From Symbiotaphrina buchneri (Eukaryota; Ascomycota; Symbiotaphrinales; Symbiotaphrinaceae), in contig BCIG01000021.1 in NCBI GenBank assembly GCA_001599915.1, positions 186,001-250,000 on the forward strand: DNA of 64,000 bases. The letters are read 5' to 3'. Within the stretch, counting starts at the first letter, position 1. Every line of letters starts with the position of its first letter. Made by a program: the position numbers and the translations under genes. Under the pieces are notes generated by a model. It had not been told where the DNA came from. It did not search any database and saw only the letters and a list, made by a program, of their open reading frames with translations. Of the stretch, positions 33,241 through 43,300 are shown piece by piece.

Positions 33241-34402
33241 ATGGCACAAGATCCTCGCGCCCTCCTGCAGAAGGTATGCTGCCCGAGCCTCTCATTCATT
33301 CCTTACAGAATGTCCTCTGCAGAAGCATTTACTGACAGAGAAATACCAGGCAGACAAAGCTGCCCAAAGTGCCGGATCTGGATTCAGCTTATTTGGCGGC
33401 CGGCAAGACAAATACGAGAATGCAGCAGATCTGTACACTCAGGCAGCAAATGCATTTAGAATGCAAAAGCAGGGTGAGGCCGCAAGCCCCGTATCTCATC
33501 GTCAAATCATCCAGCTTCTGACGATAGTCTACGACGGCAGGGAAAGAAGCCGGTCTCGCATTCGAACGCGCCGCTAGTATACAAAAGAAGAACCTCAATG
33601 AACCGGATGATGCGGCCAACACCCTGGTGGAGGCCTTCAAGTCCTACCGGAAGACCGACCCAGAAGACGCGGCAAGAGTACTGGAGTCTGCCATTGACCA
33701 CTACACGATGAAGGGAAATTTCAGAAGAGCAGCTACACATAAACAGAATCTCGCAGAGCTATATGAGGTGGAGCTAGGCGACCAGAAACGAGCAGTTGAA
33801 GCATATGATATCGCTGCCGGCTGGTACGAAAGCGATAATGCCGAAGCGTACGTTTCCACAGCCACTACCATCTGACGCCACAAGCCAAGGGTCAGCTAAT
33901 AGTGGTTATTGCTAACTTTTGATAATTTGCAGACTTGCGAATAAGCTCTTCCTGAAGGTCGCTGACCTAGCGGCTCTAGAGGGTGATTACTACAAAGCCA
34001 TTGAGAATTATGAGAAAGTTGCCAAGTCATCAATCAACAACAATTTGATGAAATGGTCTGTCAAGGACTACCTCCTCAAAGCGGGCATATGCCACCTAGC
34101 ATCTAACGTAAGTTTTGACCTTGGCGCTGGAATCCTGGAAAGCAGTTCTGATGGTACTACAGGACCTGGTAGCTATGAATCGTGCGCTTGAGGGATATCG
34201 GGACTTGGATAACACTTTCCAATCTACGAGGGAGCACCAGTTACTTGTGGACCTGGCTGAAGCGGTTGACAAGGGTGACCAGGAGCTCTTTGCAGATAAG
34301 CTATTCCAGTTCGACCAGATGAGCAAATTAGACAAGTGGAAGACTACTATTCTCCTGAGGGTGAAGAATAGCATTGAAGAGCAAGGAGAGGACTTTTCCT
34401 AA
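33241..34402 (+). CDS. SEC17: Alpha-SNAP (vesicular-fusion protein Sec17)
   Basis: Sec17 binds SNARE complexes and recruits the NSF/Sec18 ATPase for disassembly after membrane fusion in the cytosol. Five exons (introns 33274-33349, 33474-33540, 33848-33932, 34108-34162) give 292 residues, the usual length. The first exon has only 11 codons (MAQDPRALLQK). The TPR-like helices include SGFSLFGGRQDKYENAADLY, EAYDIAAGWYESDNAEALAN and NYEKVAKSSINNNLMKWSVK. The C-terminal ATPase-stimulating leucine region is KWKTTILLRVKNSIEEQ. All five joins restore conserved sequence. Confidence 0.96.
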
Positions 34403-34828
34403 ATCAGGCGCAGTGCCATGTTAAACCAGGAAACGGTATCGATCAGCGCGCGGGCTTGTGATCTCTTGGCGGCGTTTCTGTTCCTCATGCGATTTTTTTT
34501 GGGCATCGAACAACTCTGGGAGGCTGTTCAGAGGCGACTGATGACTGCGTATCATACTTCGTCTCTCTTCAGGGTCATTCAATCCGGGTCATATCTTTTG
34601 AGTGGGGTTGAGCCTTCACGTATCTACCTTACCTAAGTTCAACTGGGCTGGCCCTGAGACTCGCCTTAGTAAGCTTAAAGCTCCGCGTCCCTGATCCTCT
34701 GCCGCTAGTACTTCGTAGCTTGGTAGGACTTCGTAAATTGGACAGCCCAGCATCACACTTCACGCCAAAAAGCTGAGCGAAGAGGAGTCAGAGGGATCAA
34801 AGCCTATCCCTTCCGGGCTGCCATACGG
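34403..34828. other. Intergenic region, promoter of AAA ATPase gene
   Basis: Gene-free. It contains a short TACCTTACC unit near 34625 and a duplicated ACTTCGTA near 34710. No other structure is seen. Confidence 0.5.
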
Positions 34829-37774
34829 ATGCATGGAGTAACCAGTCAAGCCGCTCGCTTGGCACTGCGAAATTCTTCACGCCTTAGCTGCCGCCTTGTT
34901 GCCGGCCGTCGATTTCCACCCTCTATTCGGACCTTCGCCGAGTCGCGCGCAACCTGCCAATCTTCCACTGGTCCTCCGAATAGATCGGAGGCAGGGGAAA
35001 GTTCACATGGGGACCACACGACTGCCTCCTCGTCGGTGAAACCGCAAGAGGCAGAACCTGACGTAACTGGGGAAGAGCTTGAACATGATGCCTTGAGCGG
35101 AGACTCATCTGGGGCTTCAGAGAAGCTTACTCGTTACGGTTCTGCTGCGCGAAGATCCCTTCGGAACCGGAGACCATTCAAGCCTCCGCCAGTTGTGCTA
35201 CCTTCCTGGTTCTGGCTCGACAATGTCAAACTCTTCCATGAGCATGCGTGGACGAAGCAGACGTTGGTCGTCGTTGCTCCCAACGGAGAGAGGGTGTTCC
35301 TCCAGGAAGCTGAGGACACGGAGGCGGACGGTCCGGTGAGCCCACCTCGATATGCTCTGGACCAAAGACTGTTCTTTGAAATTACCGCAACTATCAGGGC
35401 CGGGCTGAAACTCCCTCACTCGTCGGTTGCCCATGCTTTCCCAGCGTCCAAATGTCACGCGCTTTTGCAATGTCCCAAGGAGGGCGGTCATGCCTTTCTT
35501 GAGACTGTAGTCACTGCTGTTGCTCATCGCACATGCTCCGACATAGTTTGCCTTGATGCCCAAGATATTGCTGAGCTGGGAGGGGACTACTTAGACGAAG
35601 AGTCGGCACTGTCGAGTGAAAGCCTACGATCATTGGGATATGATGCATATCATGTCATAAACCCGAGCCAGGAAAATGGGCCTTTTTCCAATATGATTGA
35701 AGATGAAGATAGCAACGATCTGGAAGGCGATGAGGATCCGCGTCCACATTCTAGATCTGCCAGTATCAGGATAGGGGCAATACCAATTGCAAACCTCAAG
35801 GATACCTTTAGCAAGGTGCTCTCGAGAGGTACATCAAGCAACAGCATGTCCAGCATTGTTTTCGATGGCTCCCAGCAACAAGGGCGGGGCCCAGCGCTTA
35901 ACGGCCATCGCGACCCGTCATGGTCGAGTAAGCTCACATATTTGCTTGAGACCATAGTCTCTGGCTCTGCTATAAAGAAAAGGGCCGCGTATCAAGACTT
36001 ATGCGCCCCTAATCCCCCGAGTGGACCTGTTGAACCCATACCAGTATCTGGTGGACTCATAATAATGGTCAGCGACTATAAGGAGATCCAGTCCACCGAG
36101 CTGGGTGGGAAGGTGCTCGAGCGACTACATGATATTGTACGCAGACGCCGTCTGGCTGGCGAGCAGATCGTTATAGTTGGAACAGTCTCTTCAGAGGATC
36201 AGAGTCCGGCGCTTACGCCTTCCGGTATCCGCGAGCTCCAGGCCGAACATGAGGATGGTCCGGGGAGAAGTATTTTAGTCGTGCCGCATCCCTCCTTACC
36301 GATTGAGAGGACTTTCAAGGAAGATCGTTTCGAGCGCAACATGGCTATCAATCTACGACACGTTCGCGATATGCTTGCTCATGTAGCCTCTGAACCCCAT
36401 AGGATGACAGCTGTCACGAGCAATCGACGTTTACGGCCGGCCGACCCATCTCTTATGCCATGGCTATCGCCCTTGGGAGATTCAGTGTGGTCATATGATC
36501 AGATTCACAGGCTCGCTTTCACTACACTTGGTGTGCTACCCTCAGGGAAAGACTTGAAAGTGGATGACTTGGAAACATCCTTGAACCTCCTATACTATAG
36601 TGACCAGGAGAAGTTCAAATGGGCTGAAATGCAGAGAAAGCTCGGTTCGGAGAATCTTGGAAAGCAGCGCTCCGCCTATTCGAGCGGTGGCAGCCAAGAC
36701 CCAATAGAACACCTCCGTAAGACAGGAAACAAATACGAGAAAAGACTGCTGAGCGGTGTGGTAAAACCTGGTATGTCCTTTGCTGCGCGGACGCACTACT
36801 CATATGAATATGCTCACTGTGGGGTAGAAAACATCCACACGACTTTCGCCGACGTGCACGCTCCGCTAGAAACCGTGCAAGCGCTTAAGACCCTCACTTC
36901 CCTATCCCTGGTGCGGCCTGATGCATTCTCTTACGGGGTTCTGGCGAAGGACAAGATCACCGGCCTGCTGCTGTATGGTCCGCCGGGTACAGGGAAGACG
37001 TTGCTCGCCAAAGCCGTGGCGAAAGAGAGTGGTGCCACAGTGCTGGAAGTCAGCGGCTCGGACCTCTACGATATGTATGTAGGGCAAGGGGAGAAGAATG
37101 TGCGAGCTGTTTTCAGCTTGGCCAAGCAACTGAGCCCCTGTGTGGTCTTCATCGACGATGCGGATGCCATCCTCGGTTCCCGCAGTGCTTCGTCCAATCG
37201 AACCAGCCATCGTGAGCTGATCAATCAATTTCTGAGAGAGTGGGATGGCATGAATGAGCTCTCGGCGTTTGTCATGGTGGCCACGAACCGGCCATTTGAT
37301 CTCGACGACGCCGTCCTCAGGCGTCTGCCGCGGAGATTGTTGGTCGACCTGCCAACCGAGAAGGACCGTCAAGCAATCCTTGCCCTACACCTCAAAGACG
37401 AAGTCCTTGACCCATCCGTGTCCATCGCGGACCTGGCGGCACGGACTCCCTTTTATTCCGGGTCTGACTTGAAGAATGTCTCGGTGGCGGCGGCTCTGGC
37501 GTGCGTCAGGGAAGAAGTCGATGCGGCTGCGCAGCACGGCGGCTTGGAACCATATGTGTTCCCGGAGAAGCGGGTGCTCCAGAGCAAACACTTTGACAAG
37601 GCGTTGGAAGAGATTAGCGCCAGCATCAGCGAGGATATGAGCAGCTTGACGGCCATCAAGAAATTCGACGAAAAGTACGGCGACCGCCGAGGACGGAAGA
37701 AGCGAGCTGGGTGGGGGTTCAGTAGCCCGGCTGATGTGGATCGGAAGATAGAGACGCCAAGGGTGCATGAATAG
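34829..37774 (+). CDS. Mitochondrial-type AAA ATPase, Msp1/ATAD1-like AAA core
   Basis: A single exon encodes 981 residues. The N-terminus (QAARLALRNSSRLSCRLVAGRR) is rich in Arg and Ser and resembles a mitochondrial presequence. A long N-terminal region has PSWFWLDNVKLFHEHAW. The AAA module near the C-terminus has TFADVHAPLETVQAL, Walker A LLLYGPPGTGKTLLAKAVAKES (about residue 716), the pore-loop region SDLYDMYVGQGEKNVRAVF and Walker B CVVFIDDADAILGSR. Sensor 1 VMVATNRPFDLDDAVLRRLPRR includes arginine fingers. The AAA core is closest to the meiotic-clade Msp1/ATAD1/spastin type. Walker B reads FIDD rather than the common FIDE, so the usual catalytic Glu is Asp. A role in mitochondrial protein quality control is inference. 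Confidence 0.88.
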   Translation: MHGVTSQAARLALRNSSRLSCRLVAGRRFPPSIRTFAESRATCQSSTGPPNRSEAGESSHGDHTTASSSVKPQEAEPDVTGEELEHDALSGDSSGASEKLTRYGSAARRSLRNRRPFKPPPVVLPSWFWLDNVKLFHEHAWTKQTLVVVAPNGERVFLQEAEDTEADGPVSPPRYALDQRLFFEITATIRAGLKLPHSSVAHAFPASKCHALLQCPKEGGHAFLETVVTAVAHRTCSDIVCLDAQDIAELGGDYLDEESALSSESLRSLGYDAYHVINPSQENGPFSNMIEDEDSNDLEGDEDPRPHSRSASIRIGAIPIANLKDTFSKVLSRGTSSNSMSSIVFDGSQQQGRGPALNGHRDPSWSSKLTYLLETIVSGSAIKKRAAYQDLCAPNPPSGPVEPIPVSGGLIIMVSDYKEIQSTELGGKVLERLHDIVRRRRLAGEQIVIVGTVSSEDQSPALTPSGIRELQAEHEDGPGRSILVVPHPSLPIERTFKEDRFERNMAINLRHVRDMLAHVASEPHRMTAVTSNRRLRPADPSLMPWLSPLGDSVWSYDQIHRLAFTTLGVLPSGKDLKVDDLETSLNLLYYSDQEKFKWAEMQRKLGSENLGKQRSAYSSGGSQDPIEHLRKTGNKYEKRLLSGVVKPGMSFAARTHYSYEYAHCGVENIHTTFADVHAPLETVQALKTLTSLSLVRPDAFSYGVLAKDKITGLLLYGPPGTGKTLLAKAVAKESGATVLEVSGSDLYDMYVGQGEKNVRAVFSLAKQLSPCVVFIDDADAILGSRSASSNRTSHRELINQFLREWDGMNELSAFVMVATNRPFDLDDAVLRRLPRRLLVDLPTEKDRQAILALHLKDEVLDPSVSIADLAARTPFYSGSDLKNVSVAAALACVREEVDAAAQHGGLEPYVFPEKRVLQSKHFDKALEEISASISEDMSSLTAIKKFDEKYGDRRGRKKRAGWGFSSPADVDRKIETPRVHE

Positions 37775-38055
37775 GGGGGTTGGGAAAAGGGGAAGCATGC
37801 TGGGAGATACACTGCATTTAATCCGTTGCATCCGGTGGAGTTTTGGGCCCGTTCAGCATGAAAAGACACTCGGGGCATCTTTCTAGTCCGGCATTAGCAT
37901 TAGGGGGATACGGAAAGTGAAGACCAAGATAGCAAAGAGGGATTGTCTGTTCTACCTAGATACCGTCAACCTGCGCTTCGTCCGTGTTATACGGGATAAG
38001 ATACAGTACAGGAACGGCTATCCAAGCTCTAGACGCGAAGATGGAAGGGTTTATC

Positions 38056-38063
38056 TTAACTTA
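38056..38063. repeat. Left target-site duplication TTAACTTA
   Basis: Eight bases identical to 38353-38360, directly abutting the left inverted repeat. Confidence 0.75.
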
Positions 38064-38352
38064 GGGAACGGATTTACACACTACACCGATACACTACGCG
38101 CACTACCCCAACTTGCTACGGACACTACTAGGTGATCATAGAGATAATTTAAAAGCAGGGCTGAATAGCCCTCAATTAGGCAAGTTTATCGATCCTGGTT
38201 TCATCAAAAGCAGAAGAGGTTTTGGGGGAGATTTCCTAGATATTTAAGTTGAGATTTGTATGGGGAAAAGTGCCAAGGTTTTATACCGTATTGATTTTGC
38301 GGTGGGGGGGTAGTGTCCGTAGTGTATCGGTGTAGTGTGTAAATCCGTTCCC
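38064..38352. mobile_element. Non-autonomous DNA transposon (MITE), hAT-like
   Basis: The element is 289 bp. Its ends are inverted repeats of about 47 bp that differ at about three positions; the first 35 bases, starting GGGAACGGATTTACACAC, are identical. It is flanked on both sides by the 8-bp direct repeat TTAACTTA (38056-38063 and 38353-38360). An 8-bp target duplication points to the hAT superfamily, although other 8- to 9-bp families cannot be excluded. It has no coding capacity, so mobility would need a transposase elsewhere. No second copy was seen in this window. Near-identical ends and a perfect duplication suggest a fairly recent insertion. Confidence 0.8.
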
Positions 38353-38360
38353 TTAACTTA
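38353..38360. repeat. Right target-site duplication TTAACTTA
   Basis: Eight bases identical to 38056-38063, directly abutting the right inverted repeat. Confidence 0.75.
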
Positions 38361-38688
38361 AGATACTACAGTGTACCTTATACTTTTAGTATTTTAGTAG
38401 AAAGCTTGGCCCAGCGGGAACAGAAGCCAAGTGATGGACTAAGGTAGGTAGTCTGTACTTCGATACGAATAAGGTACGAGCGGCTTCACTTGATTACCGC
38501 GTACAGAGTACCTGAGCTCTTCCTTGAGACCTTGTACTCGAGCAAGGTAGTCAATACCTTACCTACCTAAAGTGGCGCAAAGCCAAGTTTCCAGATCGCC
38601 CGCCAAGCTATTAATATTTGGGGTCTCGCCCCGCCTGCGAGTGCGTCTGATCTTGTGCCTTTTCAATGCTACACATCAGCGTGCGTGC

Positions 38689-38715
38689 ATCATCATAACC
38701 ATCATCATCATCATA
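38689..38715 (+). repeat. CAT trinucleotide microsatellite (interrupted)
   Basis: Three CAT units, a short AAC break, then five ATC/CAT units, in the upstream region of the Gag1-clamp gene. Confidence 0.8.
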
Positions 38716-39072
38716 ATTTGACACCAACCAAAAGCAAGGGAATAATTCCGATTATGACCGGCTGACCACTTATAACCCTGCATTCTTATCCTTTACCTGA
38801 CAGCCGATGATATTTCTTACTCTTAGCACCACAGTTCATACAACCTTCTTCACAATGTCTCTTTAGACGGTCCTTGCTCACCTACACAGAGTGCCTCGGG
38901 CTTTTTCCACCACGTTGGCACTGCCACTGACACGGCCACCACCATTCATTTTCCAAGACTTCCTCGCTCGTCACACCTGTTGCATCAGTATAGTTCGACC
39001 TTTCTTGATGGGAAGTGTCTGACCCCGTCCTTGCCCCTCCGATAGAGCATCAGCCAATCCCGTCTGCCTTCA

Positions 39073-39954
39073 ATGCTCGGCTCGCATCTCGGTAACCCGC
39101 ACCAACAACATAGCAACAACGTCGGCCACAGATTTTCCTATGGCGGGCCCGATATCCTACGGCGCGACAAGCTGGCCAAGGAGGTAAAGCGGGAAGTCGC
39201 CGAGAAAGTACGAAATGACTGGTCCTTTCCGTGGCCGCCGGAGGCGGATACTTCTGAAGCAGGTCCGGAAGGTTCGCCTGGTGTGCCATCCGAGTTGACC
39301 GACAGAGCGGATCTGGCCGAGCTGGAGTGGCGGGAGCGAGAGTTTGACACCGATACTGGCGAAGAGACGGACGACGAGGAAGGAGACGGGGACGGAGAAG
39401 AGAACGACAACAACCCATACAAATTCGACTCGCCCGACGCCGTTGGCTTGGAATTGGAGGAGCGACGAAGACGCAAGCGTCGGCGGCGTCGGCGGGAGAT
39501 GGAGGAAGAGATGACATGGAACGATGGCCTGAAATGCTGGTCACTGCGACGGGACGCATGGACCGGCGGGCGGCTGGAACGGGCGGGAGAAGACACGGCA
39601 GAGATGGTGCCCGTGCCACCTCCCCTTGTGGATCCAAACAACCGGACCCGGCAGAGCATCCCGACACTGTATGACTCAATTTATTCTAAGGTTGTCATTG
39701 AAGGTCTGACGCCGACAATCCCCTTGAACCTGTCGGATATGACCAACGCCCTCGTCGCTGGCTGGAAGCGGGACGACGAGTGGCCGCCCAAATCGTCTGC
39801 CCCTGAGCCAATGTTCAGCCGCAGGAGAGAGGGCCCGCGGCTGGGAGCGGCTGGGCGATTAAATAAAGGGGTCGTTGCAGTCAAAAAGGCTTTTGGCCTC
39901 AGCGGCTCCGGCAGCGGAAGTGGCTTGAAGGACGGCGAAGGGCCGAATATATGA
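39073..39954 (+). CDS. Gag1-like clamp domain protein (DUF4050)
   Basis: A single exon encodes 293 residues. The N-terminal FSYGGPDILRRDKLAKEVKREV is followed by an acidic stretch (TDTGEETDDEEGDGDGEEND) and a basic run (ERRRRKRRRRRREMEEE). The conserved domain follows with WNDGLKCWSLRRDAWTGG, SIPTLYDSIYSKVVIEGLTP, and the diagnostic IPLNLSDMTNALVAGWKRDDEWPPK. This last motif identifies the fungal DUF4050/Gag1-like clamp family. Fission-yeast Gag1 works in amino-acid-transporter and TORC1-linked control. Function here is inferred from family only. No membrane segment or signal peptide is seen. Confidence 0.82.
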   Translation: MLGSHLGNPHQQHSNNVGHRFSYGGPDILRRDKLAKEVKREVAEKVRNDWSFPWPPEADTSEAGPEGSPGVPSELTDRADLAELEWREREFDTDTGEETDDEEGDGDGEENDNNPYKFDSPDAVGLELEERRRRKRRRRRREMEEEMTWNDGLKCWSLRRDAWTGGRLERAGEDTAEMVPVPPPLVDPNNRTRQSIPTLYDSIYSKVVIEGLTPTIPLNLSDMTNALVAGWKRDDEWPPKSSAPEPMFSRRREGPRLGAAGRLNKGVVAVKKAFGLSGSGSGSGLKDGEGPNI

Positions 39955-40375
39955 TTCATCGAGTTTCCGAGCATCACGAGTGTTACGAGTATTGATCACC
40001 ATCGGCGCATCTCTACCATGCTACCCATTCCTTTTAATATGCACGCTGGACACGGCGTGTGCAATGCGCGAATTCGTGTCATCCACGCATCGTGGAAATA
40101 CCATCTGGAGTGGACTTCGGTCCGTCTTTACGACTGGAAGGAGGCCACCATGATGAACGACGTCTTGATTTGTTTAATGGTCCGCGCAAACGCAGACGGT
40201 GCAGTAGTGCCGGCCCAAGGCGCTCACCTGGGTAATGCGTTATACAGCGGACTTTACAACGCTTTAAGCACATCAGTATTTGGGTGATCTGCTCAACTAG
40301 TGTACAATAGACCAGACAGTCATGCAGCTCTGACATTTTTCTGCAGACGACTGTTTGTTGGACACTAAGTATACT
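39955..40375. other. Intergenic region between convergent genes
   Basis: Between the stops of the Gag1-clamp gene and MMS22. A short plus frame at 40018-40287 has no recognisable content. Confidence 0.5.
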
Positions 40376-43300
40376 CTAGACTACCAATGCCGAGAGTTTC
40401 ATCCGAGCATGCTCCTTTCCAGGCCCCGAAAATGCCTTGTCATGCTGTTCCCCCCATAGTCGTTCCATGCATCCACAAAACTCCTGCACTGCCGAAAAAA
40501 GAGCGTCGGCGCCTTCATCCACAGTCTCAACATGCAATGGCACGACTTTCCTGGTGCTGCCTTTGACCACATAGTAGTGGCCTCCATGCTCCGACCAGCT
40601 GCGACTGAGCGTTTCGTAAAGTTCATGGCTCGTGAAATTCCTGATCTCTTCATAATCCCGTGCCGGCCCCACCGAAGCCATCAGTTGGGCATCTAGAGTC
40701 AAATCGCTTGTCTCGAACTCCAACGTACTGGCAGCGAATCGTTCCATAGCTTCCAAAAGTCCCATCAGGTGTCCAGCTTTCCCGCTGACTCGGTTTAAGT
40801 ATTCCAGGGTCGGTGCCAGAGCCGACAAAGCTGTAAAGAGGAGGGCGAGGGTGCTGAGGACATGACCGTGATGTATTATCTGCGGCCGCTCAATCAAATG
40901 CGATGAGCTTTGCGCAAATGCTCGTAGAAGGCAAGCCACGTTCTCCAATGCACACTCGATGCTGGTAGTAGAGAACCCGTCGACGCCCAAAAGCATGTCC
41001 TTCAGCATACCAGTAATGCCCATGATCACAGGCCTCGCCAGAATCCATCCACATGCGGTTGTGAAAGCTCCTGTCAGGTACGCTGGCAGGATCCCTTGTA
41101 TCATAAAGGTCCTCAGACTTGGTTGTTGGTTGTTACCAGATAGCATATCACTCGATAGAGTCGAGCATATCTGTTCAGAGAGATATGCTTGCTGGCCTTC
41201 CATAGCAGCCCGCTCTGAGACGGTTTGGAAAAAGACTGCAAGTTGCTTCGGTACCCTCGTATCCGCCAATCTGAGTCCATAATTTTTCAATCTTCCCACA
41301 ACGTAGGTCGGGTCAGTGGCGGGAAGCGGAAAGCTGGTTGAATCAACGAAGAATCTATCCACTGGACAGATGTCAGCCGTATATTGCTGGAGCATCTCTA
41401 CGACCTTCTGAAGGAACACTGTATAAGAAGTGGATTCCGCTTTTCCAGATAAATCGTTGTAGTTGTCCTTCATCCTTGTCATCATATCCTTCAATAGGAT
41501 TCTGTACTCATGTCGTACAGGTGAAAGTACTTCAGAAGATCCCGCAAACGCGATATCTTGCCGCATATTGGCTAGGACACCTACTAGCCTTAGAGGCGCA
41601 TTGGCAAGGTGTGGATATATGACTTACTCGAGATGACCGAGAGACGTCGTTGGCTGAACTGCGTTGGGGTAATGAGCGGCTTTCCAGTCTCTGTGTCTTC
41701 GACAAAAGGAAGGTTCGAGAGCAGTGGGTTATATCGGTCTAAGCTCAGCAGAGAAATGGCCAGACAATATTGGTATTCGAGGAGCGAGTCTGGTTCAACG
41801 AGAGAACTAAGCCACAAGGACAAAAATTGCGTGCAATTGTTCTGAAGTTATTAGCCGCCAGAGGTTCTTGTCTTGCAAGAATTTGGTCCAACGCACCTTG
41901 TAACTCGACGGGTCTTTGTCCATGAGGTGAGCCATAAAGTAAGGGGTGAAGCGGCGGGTCTGTTCGGTCTTTCTCAGCGAAAACCAGGAGTCTGAGCTAT
42001 ATTGACCGATGAAAGCGTCCCATTCTTTAAATCCGAATTGCACTGAAAGTGCAATCACAGACACCCAGGCATCAACAACCCTCTTCAAAAATTCATCATC
42101 CGGCGACCTATCACATCCAAAACAGTTGGAGAGCAGTCGAATCATCCCTTCGTAGAATACGTTGTGGATGTGACTAACGCCTTCTCTTCTCTCCTCACGA
42201 AGCAAGGCGTCTTTAATACCAACCCAATCACCGTATTCTTGGCTATCCTCGCTCTGATCTGGCTTCAATTTGGAGCTACTTTCGTCATTGCAAAGTCGAA
42301 GAAAGGCGTCCAAAATGCGAAGAACGTCTAGTATCACCTGACTGAAGCGACCACTCTGAACTTCCGGCATTTCTATCACAGCTGTTGTTGAGCCCCTAGA
42401 GAACAAGGCTCTGGCTTGCTCGACATGTTTCGATAAGCTTATGGCATCATACAGACAACTTAGTCCTTCTCTCAGGCAGACTTCAATCTGCTCCTGGTTT
42501 CTGCGGATTAGAACTTCAATATCAGCTTTCCTGATATTGCCAAGTGTAACTGCGTCGGCTTGAGCTTCGGTTCGCGCCATCTTATGCTGATGTAACATCT
42601 GAGTTGTTATCTCACTGTGCCACTCTTCGAAGGGTTTCAACATCGACGAAGGCTCTTCAACGGATAGTTGAAATTTGACGAGGTTCAACCACGTCTGTAG
42701 ACTAATCCGGCAGGCAGCGTTGTGGGACATCTCTGGATAGACAAGATTGCGTATCAAGCTTATTCGCGGCCTATACTTGATCGGAGCGGCCCAATAAAGG
42801 GTTGAAAGAAGGTCGTGATGGTTTCGAAGTGCCTCAAGATCCTGATGGCGGACAGCTTGTTCTTTAGGATATTGGCGACCATGATTGGGCATAAGACGCC
42901 ATATGATGTCTCCAAGTCGCTTTTCCGAGTAGATCTCACTCATGGAACGGATGCCAGAACCAATTGTCTTGAGAAGAATGTGAAAACATGGATCGTTCGT
43001 TTCGAGCTCCAAAGTTGGCGCCCGATTTAATTCTCGTAGAAACCTGGGAGATCCTCGTGGACTTTCATCTGAGAGATGAGCCAGGCCATTCCGCGCAAAG
43101 AAGTCGAACAAGGCTCCGATTATTGTTTCACACCTGTTCCAACGCCAATTATGAATAAGGCTATGACACCTAGCAAAGGCCGCTCGACATACGGAGCCGA
43201 AGTTAGAAGGCAACTTTGAAGCCGCTTGCGAGCTTCGTAAGAGCATTAGGTTGTTTATTACATCTTTGACAGGAGCCCAGTCCTCAGTATCTTGTCTGAG

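Larger units (their letters stand above)
37775..39072. other. Gene-free region containing an inverted-repeat element
   Basis: About 1.3 kb lies between two plus-strand genes. It contains the 289-bp inverted-repeat element at 38064-38352, AGGTA/TACCT units between 38440 and 38575 and a CAT microsatellite at 38689-38715. The pyrimidine-rich sequence before 39073 is probably the 5' leader of the next gene. Confidence 0.6.
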
